A stretch of DNA of 64,000 nt from Hypholoma sublateritium FD-334 SS-4 (taxonomy: Eukaryota; Basidiomycota; Agaricomycetes; Agaricales; Strophariaceae): the NCBI GenBank assembly GCA_000827495.1, contig KN817548.1, positions 77,301 through 141,300 of the forward strand, read 5' to 3'. The first letter of the stretch is position 1; each line of letters begins with the position of its first letter. This document shows positions 35,591 through 46,200 of the stretch, piece by piece. The translations under genes were made by a program, and so were the position numbers. The notes beneath the pieces are model-generated. The model did no database searches, had not been told where the DNA came from, and saw only the letters and a list, made by a program, of their open reading frames with translations.

Positions 35591-38500
35591 CTACTCTTCA
35601 ATTGTAATATCATCGTCTACCTCTTCCGCCCGATCCAGGAAATCAGCCTGTGGTAGCTCGTCCGCCTCACCAGTCTCTGTATCAATATTATTGCCATTCT
35701 TGCATGTGTCGATCTTTTTGTTGAATGCGGCCAGCGAGGTTGATTCAAATTTACCATACCCTAGTTTACGGAGATCCGGAGTGGGCCTTGATTGCGTCTC
35801 GCGGTTTTTGACGTACTCTTGAAGTTGAAAGGCTTTTGCGTGGTTAGCTACCCTCATCACGAGTACACTTGTGTCAGGCGTCTTGTGTGATGTTCCTTGG
35901 TACCCAGATGCAAGGCTATGTGCGACGCGTTTCTTGATCAATTGTAAATACTTCACTGCTGCGGAAATATCTCCCAGTCGATCCCAGCTGCTATACAGGC
36001 CCTTGGCAGCGAACAGGGCCTACAGAAGCTATAGTTAATTTATGTGTACAATGGACAATAGAACGCACCTTTAGATAGCCAATCAAATGCTCAATATTGA
36101 GGTCAATTGGCATATGGTGCCCCGAAAGCCCAGACGGATTGACGAGCATGATGTTTCGCATAATATCCCTAGAATATAAGCAAAATTCAATATGGTGAAT
36201 ACAAAGTGAGCGACAGTACTCACGCAAATTCTGGTGTCCACACTTCCTTGATGTTATGGAGAAGGTGAAGTATCTCCATCGAATAATTGTTAGAGCCACC
36301 GCCGCGAAACACACAAGCAATTTGTGGGAGAATATCCTCCACGCGGCCAAAATCACCTGATGAAACTGCATTGATTAGTTCAACAGCATAGAGCAGATCG
36401 CGTGTGAGGAGAACAGTGTTCGAGTGAGTGTGATCTGTAGTGTTGTCGTCTACCGCCGGATCCAATTCTGCATTACCCGCTGCCTGGCCCTTGCGCTTCC
36501 TGGGTGCTGTTGTCTCAACCGTTGGTGGGGTATCTATGGGAACACTGTATGCCTTCCGAATCTTGTCAGCAGTGCGCAGAATATCGGCAGGGGTGGGATT
36601 CTTAGCGGCATATTCCTCGAGGGAGTCGACACCACACTCTGTCCGCCAGGCATTAACAATAAGCCCATCAATAATCTGCGTGAGTGCGGCAAGCAAGGTG
36701 TAATAGTCCGGTTTGTCGGATCCAAGTCGCGCCTTTTCAAGGATGCCGAAATAGCTAGCCAAGGACCCATGCTCAGTGATAGTGCCACGATGTTTTTGAA
36801 GGATTAGCCAGATGTAGTTCATGATGAGATGAAAGATCCCAAAGCCAAGTTGGAAAACCTCGCGACGCTCCCAGGCATTCACGTCCTTGGCACGCAAAGC
36901 TTGCGCACCACGTATACGTGCATTTGTGAGCTGGTCGTTGAGGGTGGGAATTGCGTACTCGCCAAGGGTCTCGGGGTCATGGCCAAGCTGTTCAATATAG
37001 ACGTTGTCGTGTACTTGAAGGTTTCCAGTGACGCTTGCTTCCTCAATTGTTGCAACTGCGATAGGATAGAACTGAGTCTTGCGGCCCTTGGGAAGCTGGG
37101 AGCGACAGAGATGCTGTAAGGAGGGGTGATCGATAAGCTTCTTAAATTCCACGACGGTGCAGTGCTTGAGAAGAATGTGTACGATGTTTATATTGGTCTG
37201 ATGTTCATATGATTTCTGAGCCGTTCGGCTGCTTCGTAGATCACTCATCGTCAAGGGCTTTGATTTCTTGAAGTTTTCAATAATCGGCGCAAGCTTGAGA
37301 TGGAACGGATCGACATTGTCCAGCTGGTAGATTACAGGGAATGTACCGGACTGCATCTTGCTCATGGCACCTGGGCGCTGTTCGATGTGTATGGATGTCG
37401 AAATGTTGATATTGTCGTAACAAAAAGCATGGGGCCCACAGGAAACTTTCGCAGCCTGTTCAACGGAGTATTTGTGGAGCGCAAGAATTGTGTTTGCGAC
37501 AGTACTGTACGCAGTTGATATTCCAGCCTTGTGAAGAACATTTATCAGGTTCTTTCTTGCCCCAGTGGACCAAGCCATTAGACCGAGACCAATCTGAACT
37601 TTGGATGAATGAAATGAGCGCCTGTAGTGTACTTGCGCACTGATAATATTCCGTGTCTACGCTATATAGTCAGCTTGAGTACGTAGATAAGAATAGAAAA
37701 TGTTCTCACTGTATGTCGAACTTGAGAATTCTTGTTATTCTCGCGCGCAGCCTTCGCCGCGCAGACCTTTGATTCTGTCGCAGCAGAAAGAATAGTGGAC
37801 CAAGTTGGTGTCGTGTTCTCCGAAATTGGGTCCATAATCTTGTTAATATCCCAGGACTCGATGAATTCTGGCGTCGTTTCCGCAGTGGTCATATGAAGGA
37901 ATGGTTTTGCAGCCTCCATTTCGGTGTGGATTGTCTCGCAGACCAGCGTCACTGCATGGGGAAGCATCCACTCGTTTAAGGTTTCGGCTCCCTGCCTATC
38001 AGCCATAATCAGGTCGAGGATTTGAACAAGAGCGCCCTTGTTTTTTGGGCGGAAAATATTTCGTCGGGTATTGCTGAGTGCGTTGTCATTGTTGTCAGCC
38101 TCAAGAACACCAATCAGAAGTGACAGAGGACTTAATCCTGCCTCGGAAAGGGTGTCTGTAGCGCGCAGTAATGTGTCGGCCTTTGAAAGGCGCTTGTTGC
38201 GCATCCTCGCTACAAATACTGGTGGTTCCGTGTGCCAATCTGTCTGAAGGTCGTCGAATTGCAGCGGCACACCACCAAAAAATTGTGTGGGTGACTCTGG
38301 CTCTGCACCAGGTCGATTGGGTCCCATCCAGGTGCTACCAGAGCCATAGTAACCGGAGTCGACATCCATTGCACCCGGCGCCACGCTGGGATTGATCGGA
38401 AAAGGCGCCGAGAACAGAAGATTAGCGCCCATTGGTCTGCTATCACATGTAATCAGACAAATCGTTCATCAGATATATCAAACGCACCCTTTAGTGGCAA

Positions 38501-38810
38501 AAAGATCATCATCGAGATGCTCGGCTGAACTCGGAGAGGCCGGAGCAAGAGCAATATCAAGATCTGCAGTCTCTGTGATGGTCATCGAAGGTGTTTGCGG
38601 TGTCATCAGGCCATGATGATGGTTCGATGTCCCCTCTGGTATGGTATTTGCCTCAGACAGTGGCTTTATGGTATTTTTCTTTCGTCTTGAGTGAAAAGTA
38701 TCCGCTGAACTTCCGGGCATAAAAAAAGCTGGCCGGGTGCTATAGCCATTTGGGTTTTGATTTTCTTGAGGTATCTGAGCATTTACTCGGAATTTATCGG
38801 CTCGCGGCAT
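35591..38810 (-). CDS. DUF6589 protein, candidate transposase
   Basis: Five exons, 38810-38488, 38439-37710, 37656-36224, 36168-36069 and 36019-35591, give 1004 residues with consistent phases. The N-terminal 110 residues are disordered. Residues 350-410 carry the family signature LGLMAWSTGARKN followed by LHKAGISTAYSTV. Then come CYDNINISTS (Asp about 432), GAMSKMQSGT, PTLNDQLTNARIRG (Asp about 592), GFGIFHLIMNYIW (His about 627) and the late DLNIEHLIGYLK. The spaced acidic residues YDN and NDQLT suggest an RNase-H-like nuclease core, but the third acidic residue is not certain. The C-terminus is acidic. Because it is the only other gene inside the inverted repeats, it is the best candidate for the enzyme that recognises and cuts the ends. 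Confidence 0.9.
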
Positions 38811-38877
38811 GTTGTAATAGTTTACTAGCAGGGAATACAGGAGGGGAAGCTATCTACAGGGCACGTACGCGTGCGCG

Positions 38878-39056
38878 CGCGTCGACGCGTCGATAATTTC
38901 CTAAAAGGGTAGCGACTCGAGAACGCCGAGAACCCCATTTGTGCGTGTCTCGATCGTAAGGAATTCATCAGTGAAATGAAATCAGTCGCACCAGGCCCTC
39001 TACGAGGATTCTCGCGAATGCCGCATCCTCTTTTGGAGGGGTCGGTCACCGGCCTA
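38878..39056 (-). repeat. Right terminal inverted repeat of the element
   Basis: Inverse of 33132-33310 with scattered substitutions and small indels. It keeps the nested palindrome around GAGGATGCGGCATTCGCGAG. The DUF6589 start codon lies 67 bp inside it. Confidence 0.85.
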
Positions 39057-39095
39057 CTCCATCCCAGGAAGACTGCGATATCAATTCTCATGTGA
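39057..39095 (+). pseudogene. Target-site copy and severed lipoxygenase C-terminus of B2-LOX2
   Basis: The target copy 39057-39065 is followed by nine codons and TGA (39093-39095) reading RKTAISILM. This matches the C-terminus GRTAISILI of B1-LOX1. The terminal residue is Met here, Ile in B1. It is the original end of the B2 gene, now 5.9 kb from the rest. Confidence 0.88.
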
Positions 39096-39594
39096 TGATC
39101 GCCGCGAAAAATTGTTAGTTTTTTTTTCGTCACTTTGTATGCAATCTATTTCTTCGCTACAAAGTTGCGCCTTATGCGCGAATGCCGTCATTTTTTATAG
39201 CTTTTTGCGATCCCCTTCGCTTGTAATATCGGTTGTCATACGTGCATTTTATCTCCCATGTTGTATTAAAATCACCCTACACATGCATAACGCCCGCAAA
39301 ACAACCTATCGAGCACGCTCAATGACATGGTAACGGAATGCTGGTAAGCATCGAAATATTCTCAATCTCCTCGTCACAACTTTGTGAGCACAATCGGATT
39401 GAATGCGGCGAGCCGAAGTAGGACAACCGACGCGCTGTTGCAATTTCGTCGCACAACGAAATGTTGAACGTTGAATACCATAGATGAGTATAGACATGCG
39501 AAGCTAGCTTTGCTAAGGTCGCGTAAATGTTTGTTGGAGAGCGATTTGAGAGCGATTGTCATAAAGCGCATGAGTGAAGAAAAAACTACAGAGA
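39096..39594. other. Intergenic, former 3' flank of B2-LOX2
   Basis: About 500 bp between the old lipoxygenase stop and the stop of GTPase B3, which arrives from the other strand. No open frame with coding character. Confidence 0.4.
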
Positions 39595-41135
39595 CTATTT
39601 CTTAGAACGCTTGGAACGAAGAGCCTTTGCAATATCAAGGCCTACACCCATGGCCCCGAAAGCTGGTTTCACGAGAAATGCGGGGACCAGCGGTTGGTCC
39701 TCGGCAAAGTCCATGGCCTTCTTCCTGAACGATTTATGGCGTTCTGCGTGCACCGCGCGTGCGACTTCCTCCCTGACCCGTTCTTCCTGCCGACGCCTTT
39801 CCTCCGCCTTGTCGAGTATCGCGTCCGAATTTGCCTTGCCTTGAGCTTCGAACTTTCGTTCTTGCTCTTGACGCCACTTGTCTCGGTCCACCCTCTCCGC
39901 TGCGAGATCAGCCTCCAGCTTCTGGCGAGCGCTACTTTCCTTATCCAGGCCTTCCCTCAGGGACACCCGCTCGGTCTCCCATCGCACCAGCTGCTCCTGG
40001 AGCTTGGCTCGCTCCTCCTCGAGCTCGCGTCGTGCTGCGGTGTTGCTCTCCTTGATCGTCTCCATCTCTGCCATGAGACTCGAGACCTCTTGCTTGTGCT
40101 GGGCAATGACGCGCTCGATTTCTTCCTGCTGCACAGATCCGGCCGCAGTGTCGACAAGGGTTTTGCCCTCTTTGCCCATTTCGATCTGGATCCGAGTAGT
40201 GACGGGAGCCAACTCGGCGAAGACGTAGCTGAGCACGGCGCCGGCGGTGTCCAGGGTGCGGTTGTGGCGCATAAAGTGGGCGCCGCCGTCGACAACACTT
40301 TTGAAGAATTTGGACTGCAGCTGTTCCTCTCGTTTCGCCCCGACCTCATCTCCAACTTGGTCCCAGAACGTGGTCAAGACCACGACATTCTTGTACGTTT
40401 CTGTGCCGCAGAGTTTCTGGAACATCCTTAGATTCTTGCCTTGTTGACCACTGAATCGGGGGTCGGAGATACGTTGAACGTATACGAGGCCGGTGAGCTT
40501 TCGGTCCGCGTCATACCTTGAAAACACGGTTAGTTCGGAGTAAAGGGCATGTATCGTTGAGATGCACTCACTCTGAGAGCAAAAAGTCGGCGATCTTTTT
40601 CAAGATATCCGTGTCGGTAACGCCTTGGCGCGAATCGTCGAATCCAGGTGTATCGACAATAGTCACTTTACGACCAGTTGCTTCGTCGATAAAGCGAATG
40701 GCCTCGACGTCGGCAGTCTCGGACTCGAGGCTGTCACCGATCACGACGCTGGTCTTGCCTGTAAGAAGGTTGATAAACTGCAGCGGAAGCAAATTAGCAC
40801 AGTCGTTCTCATAAAGTTCTGTCGATATTCAACTGACGGAGGATTTTCCGGAACCGGTAGCGCCCATCACACTGTCACCAGTTTGGGAATCTGTTGAGCA
40901 ACGGTCGAGCCGTAGTAAATAATGAACGCGCTCACGCTATCACGACATCTTGTTGTTCGAAGATTTCTTCGTCGTCGGATGGATTGTCAGAGTCAGGTGG
41001 AAGTTTCATCGCAGAAAAGGGGACATTGATCTCGTCATAAGATGTGTTTGGGTTTTCGGAGGGAAGTACTGTGGCAGAAAAGGAAGTCCCCACAGTTTCG
41101 TCAGACGGGTTGGAATGTTCAGAGGGCAGCATCAT
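39595..41135 (-). CDS. GIMAP/AIG1-like GTPase with coiled coil, type B without lipoxygenase (B3)
   Basis: Four exons, 41135-40936, 40871-40838, 40777-40572 and 40516-39595, give 453 residues. The 34- and 206-nt exons match B1 and B2 exactly. P-loop GATGSGKSS, DTPGFDD, TTFWDQV and the SDPRFSGQQGKNLR block are present. The N-terminal extension is longer (about 66 residues, acidic, Ser/Pro-rich). The coiled coil runs from about residue 270 to 400 and is followed by VARAVHAERHKSFRKKAMDF and a basic KRSKK end. There is no donor at the position where B1 and B2 splice into the lipoxygenase, so this is either the ancestral stand-alone form or one that lost the enzyme. The second intron uses a GTCAGT donor. 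Confidence 0.85.
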
Positions 41136-42979
41136 CGTAAACGGCCTGCAAGCTGTAAATTAAGGGAGCGCTCAAGTGCTGACTGGCAAGGTTTATATGT
41201 TGATATATTTTAGTCACGATTGCGAAGTGCCGTACCAACCGTGCCCCACAGTCGCATGTGCGATTGAACTTACACATGTTCTCTTCGTGTGTCGGCTTGA
41301 ATCCTGTGCGTATACTGAAAATCCTGTTCTGATTGCGATCTCGGATGATGTCTTCAAGCAGGATTTCTCCGCTGAACTCAATCTGCAGGTGACATCCGAG
41401 CACTGCCGAGCTCCAAGCATCCTGCCAAATAAGACGGTAACGACGGAATGTGACCGAAATTGCGACATAGACCTATTCCGGGTCTACATTAATCGATAAT
41501 GAAGATGAGAACTGAATGTACGGCAGATTCGCCTACTATTTCCAAGATATTTTTTACACAGCCATATTTTTGGGGTTCCAGGTCGTTCCATGGAGATTGG
41601 GTTACGATCTGCTACGATAGACGCTGGTTAGACGCTGTCGTTGATTGGCTATTTCTAGAATTAAAAGAAGGGTTCTTCTGTGCACCGGTTTTATAGCCAA
41701 TGAAGTACTCACCTATCATTAAATCAATACGCATACACCACACCGAGGTACCGGTCGGACGGTGCGAAGTCCGCTGCCGTTGAAAATAGAGGCGATCGAT
41801 TTGTTGAGATTTCAACCGCAATCATCCATTGAAAGAAACAGCTCGGGAAAAAGCCCGGGAGCGGACTGATAGCGCATGCACACATGCCAGAAATTTCATT
41901 TCAGCCTGATGGAACTCCGGGCTATACCACGAGTAAACGTTGACACGAGAGACATGCGGGACAGTCTTTTCGACTTGAACCTAGTAGGCCTGATGGCGGC
42001 ATGAATGGGCTGAGCCAAGGCTGGATGCTAATGAGGTGTGGCAGATATTCGTGCTCGCAGATATCCTGAATGGGGAAGAGTGAAAGAGAGTAGATACAGT
42101 CCAATGCTATGCTTCCCCAAAGACAGAGTCTGCACGAGCATGAGACGAGAGAAAGACGACAATTTCAAGTTTGGAGGTTGCATTTGCCACGCCGCATGAC
42201 CGTGGGAACGAATGTCAAAATCTAACGCGTCTGGAGTGGCAGTATTTCCACACGAACAACTCCAACTTGTCTTCCAATTCTCATGGTCAGCATTTGGTCG
42301 TGCAGGATTAGGTACCCTCGCTGTGTCAATGGATCCGTATTAGCACGATCTCGGACCTCTTTAAACTCCTGTGGCTCAGGATAGGTGGACATCTGGCTGT
42401 TTCCACTGGTTCCGACTCAGCCTATGGAGCAATCGGACGCGAGAGAATAGAAGCCCCGTGCTCCGGTAGCTACGTGAGTCTGGCTACGTCGTGGCCATTT
42501 CGTCACCAAATCCCGCGGCATGACAGCGCCCATACGAATTTTAAACAACCATTGAGAGCAGGAGAAGTCTTTTAGCCATGACTGCATGATATTCCTGCGT
42601 ACATTCGGTACTGTTGCGCCTTCGTTTCTATCCACGCAATCTACTGAGATATTACTCTGTATTCCTAAGCAGTCCCCTCAGTGAGTATTAAACCTGTCTT
42701 TGCCGACTATCCGCAGTGCTGAACTTTGGCTTCTTTGTTTACTATCAATATAGCTAGTCCTTTCGTCCGAAATCCGCTCGAGGAGTTGCCTTACACTTCT
42801 CTGGATTCACACTTGAGCTCCGCGCTCTCATATGCACTTGGACTTTGAATGCTACCTCTCATAATTACTAGCGCCGGATTGGCGGGCAGTACAAATATAT
42901 ACACGAAGACGGAAGAATAAGAGGCGATACAGACAATCGAAACTCGAAATAAAAACCACGATCCAAAAGCATACAGGAA
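41136..42979. other. Long intergenic stretch between B3 and A3
   Basis: No supported multi-exon gene. Minus-strand frames at 42635-42417 (begins MDRNEGATVPNVRRN) and 42392-42222 (begins MSTYPEPQEFKEVRD, 56 codons) both look weakly coding and lie end to end in different frames. They might be remains of one small gene. A TATA-like TACAAATATATAC occurs at 42891-42903. Confidence 0.35.
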
Positions 42980-44313
42980 TTACATTCGTAATGAAGATTT
43001 AACCACATAAACGACTCCAGCCACGGTGTCCCAGAATATATCCCCAATCATGTCAACAAAATTGGCATATTCAGTGTCGGATTCTGCGTTTGCTGGCTGC
43101 AAGGGAACAGTGCGAGTGTCTGGGGTTCTATTCGGTGCGGTCACCGAGTTACCCGTGCCCATATGCCTATTACCTGCATGCCCGTTTTCATCCGACTGCC
43201 GAGGTACTCTTTGAGGTGTCTGTGGAGGTGGTCCTTGAGGTACGTACGCCGTTGCCAACCTCCTCTGGTTCTCTTCTGCACGCTCCATCAATTGCTCCAA
43301 TTGCTGACGATCTTTAGCAAGGTCAGCTCTCAAATCCTTGTCGTTATCCATCGCCGCCTCCTGCATCTCTTTCATCAGGTCTTCCATCTCGCCTGCGTGT
43401 TTCTTTTGCAGTGCCTTTATCTCCTCAATGATGACTGCTCCGGCGGATGTATCTCCCAGGGCCCTCCCAGAATTCAACTCTGTCTGGATCTTCAGAGTCC
43501 CCGGTATTTGCTGGATGAGCGTGGACATTATGGATTGGGCCGATACGAGTCCCTTATCGTGACGAAGCATCTTGGCTCCAGCATCGATGAGAGGTTTGAA
43601 TATGCGATTGGCCAGTTCCGCTTCACGGGAATTACCCTCTTTCTCGCCGACGCTGCTCCAGTTAGTGGTGACAAGTCGAACATTTCCGAGCATCTCGTCG
43701 CCACACAGCTCCCGGAATACCCTGAGGTTCTTTTTCGCGGCACCGCCTACTCGAGGGTCGGAGATGCGGTGTAGGTAGATGATGCCGTTGAGCATCCGTC
43801 CTCCGCTGATATTTCTAGTCAGTACAAATGAAGTCATCCATATCAAATGACAATACTTACTTCTCCTGCAGGTAAGTGGCTATTCTCTGGAGGATGTCGG
43901 TGTCGGTGATGTCACTTCGAGAGTCGTCGAAACCAGGTGTGTCGATCAAAGTTACAGACAGGCCGGTTGTCTTGTCAAGCCACACAGAAGTACCGACGTC
44001 AGTCGTTTGGGAGTCTAGGTCATGGCCGACACGAATGTTGTCGTTGTTGGTAAGCAGATTGATAAACTACAAATGAGAAGTGTAAGTACATTACTCTGAA
44101 GGAATTTGAGTCGTACTCACAGTCGATTTCCCTGGAAATATCAAGCAGAAAATATGAGGTCCCCGATCCAACTACGAGAGTCATAATCACCTGTCCCAGT
44201 TGGTCCCATAAGGCTGGGTGAAGTGAGTGATTATGTATCACAGCATCAACCCAAGGGCAGAACACATACGCAACAAACACTTCGCGACTATGAATTGTCC
44301 TGGAATTTTGCAT
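42980..44313 (-). CDS. GIMAP/AIG1-like GTPase, type A (A3)
   Basis: Exons 44313-44270, 44213-44191, 44131-44121, 44066-43861 and 43805-42980 give 369 residues. The P-loop GPTGTGKST is again split so that an 11-nt exon carries Lys-Ser-Thr. G3 DTPGFDD is present and the G4 position reads TTNWSSV. The coiled coil spans about residues 225-285. The tail differs from A1 and A2: it is polar, then ends in a hydrophobic helix-like segment (FWDTVAGVVYVVKSSLRM), which could be a tail anchor or amphipathic membrane-binding helix. The gene is not paired with a type B gene on its upstream side. Confidence 0.85.
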
Positions 44314-45500
44314 TGTGTCAAAGCCGTATCTGCTTTGTGCGCTAGTCTTGCGATGGAGAAGCAATGCAGGAGGCGTATGTGAAGGCGAAAATCTGTTCTA
44401 AGGCTGCCTCGCACCTGCCTCAATTTTCTCCATACAATCCGCACACGAGGCTGTCCTAATACACTTATTGAACACGCTACAGCCTCGATTCTTCCACGAG
44501 AACTCTCGGTTGATGATAAGGTTCGACGGCATGGTGAACAAAGTCACGATCAATGCAGTACATATAGAATAATATCATATGATGCATACGCGTAACTTCC
44601 TCTCTCAGAATGATCTTTGAGAAGGCTATATTGAGTCACAGTGAATGATGCCGGCGTACTGACAGCTCTGATAGCATTTGGGCCTCCTTTTTATAGATAT
44701 ATATTACCATTTGGCGGTATGCAGTACGTATCTCCGAAACGCCAACAGGTACGATAAGACCAGCGCCTATCGCAGATTCATTCTCTCCAGAGTCCAGACT
44801 CCATCCCTGAATCTAAGATGCAGATTTTTATCAACCGTGTTTTCATCGACGAGAAACTCGACTGTTTTTGATGGCAATGCTCGGGGAGGTGTATAGACGT
44901 ACATAATCGCGCTTTAAGTATCCAAAACCGGATTGCGCCACATGCCGGCGTGCTTCAGAGCTCTAAAGTGCCCTTCTCACGGCGGGAGTGTATAATTTTT
45001 ATTCGACGTAACAATGGCAAGACACTAGCCATCTGACCTGTGCATATCCCAGAAAAGCGGTGACCTGCGCTCGAGATTACCATACACTGTACAACAGTTG
45101 AAATTTATGGGCGCCACTGCGCCTGATGCAACCTATGCAAGAGCTTCCGTGCCGATGAACGAGGTCAGGAGATATGTATCTCTGTTCCCAGTGGAGTTTG
45201 ATGTCGTCCTCCAAGTACAACACGATTTAAAGGTACAACTACAACACATATGTTGCGATGAATACTTTCGAAGGTTGGCCCGGGGCCAACTTGAAATTGA
45301 TTGCATCATAATTAACTTGACTCATTATGGCAATTCCGTTGACGAATACGCTCAAGCGAGGTGTAACACTAACTTATATCAGTAACTGCATAACTGATCA
45401 TTTTCTACTGAGAAAGCTTGTTTTTAATGAAATTTATAGCATAACCAGAGCGACATGCCATTAATCACTACCATTGTACCAATGGCGTTCACATTCCTGC
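44314..45500. other. Intergenic between A3 and the cutinase
   Basis: AT-rich. A plus-strand frame at 45098-45385 (95 codons, begins MKFMGATAPDATYAR) has no motif, and I do not regard it as a gene. Boundary of the GTPase island. Confidence 0.35.
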
Positions 45501-46200
45501 TCAGAGCTTGGAAACAATAAAGCTGGCGGCGGCAGGGTGTCCTGGTTAAATTGGTTGCGATTAATACTTTGAGCGACACAGATAAAGGAATCAATGGCAC
45601 TTACGACGCCATAGCTCAAGTGAGCAGGGAGAACGAGGTCTCCTCCAAGACAGATGTCGTCTCCAACCGCGCAAAAAGTCTTTTCGACAGCGTTGAGGTT
45701 TCCTGGGAATACTTTGCCGTTATCCGGATCACCGAAGATGACGATCGCCTTGATTTTCTCCTGGACAGCGGGTGATAGCTGCGCTGCAGCAAGGTGGACA
45801 AGCTGGCCCCCTTGACTATATAATTTAGGAGTGTTAGCTTAGATTTCGCTTAAACGATGAATGTACTGCACCTGTAGCCAGACATCACTAGATCGGTGCT
45901 TGGACAAGCGCCAATGGCTAAAGCTACGTCGCTGGCCATAGTTGCGGCACCCAGGGGGTCACCTCCCACCAGGAATCCAGCGATACTTGCGGCATAGTTG
46001 ACGCCAACGAAGTTGAGGGTCTTCGAACCAAGAGCAGAAATAAGCGCCGCCTCCAGAGGTGGGCCTACAATAGCGCCAATGGGCGGGAGCTCCGAGGTTC
46101 CACGCGCGAATATGACCGTGACGTCTGCACAGGGCGCACGAGGAGATGGTGCGGCAGCCGCAAGAGCTACAAAGGAAAGGAATATTACTTTCTTGAACAT
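45501..46200 (-). CDS. Cutinase-family secreted esterase
   Basis: Exon 1 (46200-45872) encodes a signal peptide (MFKKVIFLSFVALAAAAPS) and the cutinase fold start (CADVTVIFARGTSE). The GYSQGG nucleophile motif is split by an intron inside the Ser codon, and exon 2 (from 45815) continues it. FGDP, DDICLGG and PAHLSYG give the catalytic Asp and His, with the disulphide Cys partners visible. Cutinases hydrolyse plant cutin or short-chain esters outside the cell. The last few codons are uncertain: the family-like ending AAASFIVSKL and TGA 45501-45503 require a downstream donor (GTGCCA at about 45600). The stronger GTAAGT donor gives a different tail ending at 45461. Either a weak donor or a one-base difference is involved. 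Confidence 0.82.

Larger units (their letters stand above)
33132..39056. mobile_element. 5925-bp DNA transposon with DUF6589 protein and RecQ-like helicase
   Basis: The element is bounded by 179-bp terminal inverted repeats beginning TAG..., flanked by a 9-bp target duplication, and fills a gap in the lipoxygenase gene B2. It holds exactly two genes, each starting 62-68 bp inside its inverted repeat. They converge so that their stop codons are adjacent (35588-35590 and 35591-35593). Both frames are intact across all introns, and the repeats remain similar, so the insertion looks recent and the element possibly still mobile. DUF6589 proteins are abundant in mushroom genomes and have been suspected to be transposon-derived. 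I do not recognise this structure as one of the standard superfamilies. No cargo genes are present. Confidence 0.85.

Noticed and set aside
33132..39056. Helitron or Starship interpretation of the element
   Set aside because: There is no Rep/HUH protein and no tyrosine recombinase (DUF3435). Long terminal inverted repeats and a 9-bp target duplication argue for an ordinary double-strand-cutting DNA transposon.
39574..40431. 285-codon plus-strand open frame
   Set aside because: It is the exact antisense of the last exon of GTPase B3, which has clear family motifs and splice phases. The shadow arises from its biased codons.
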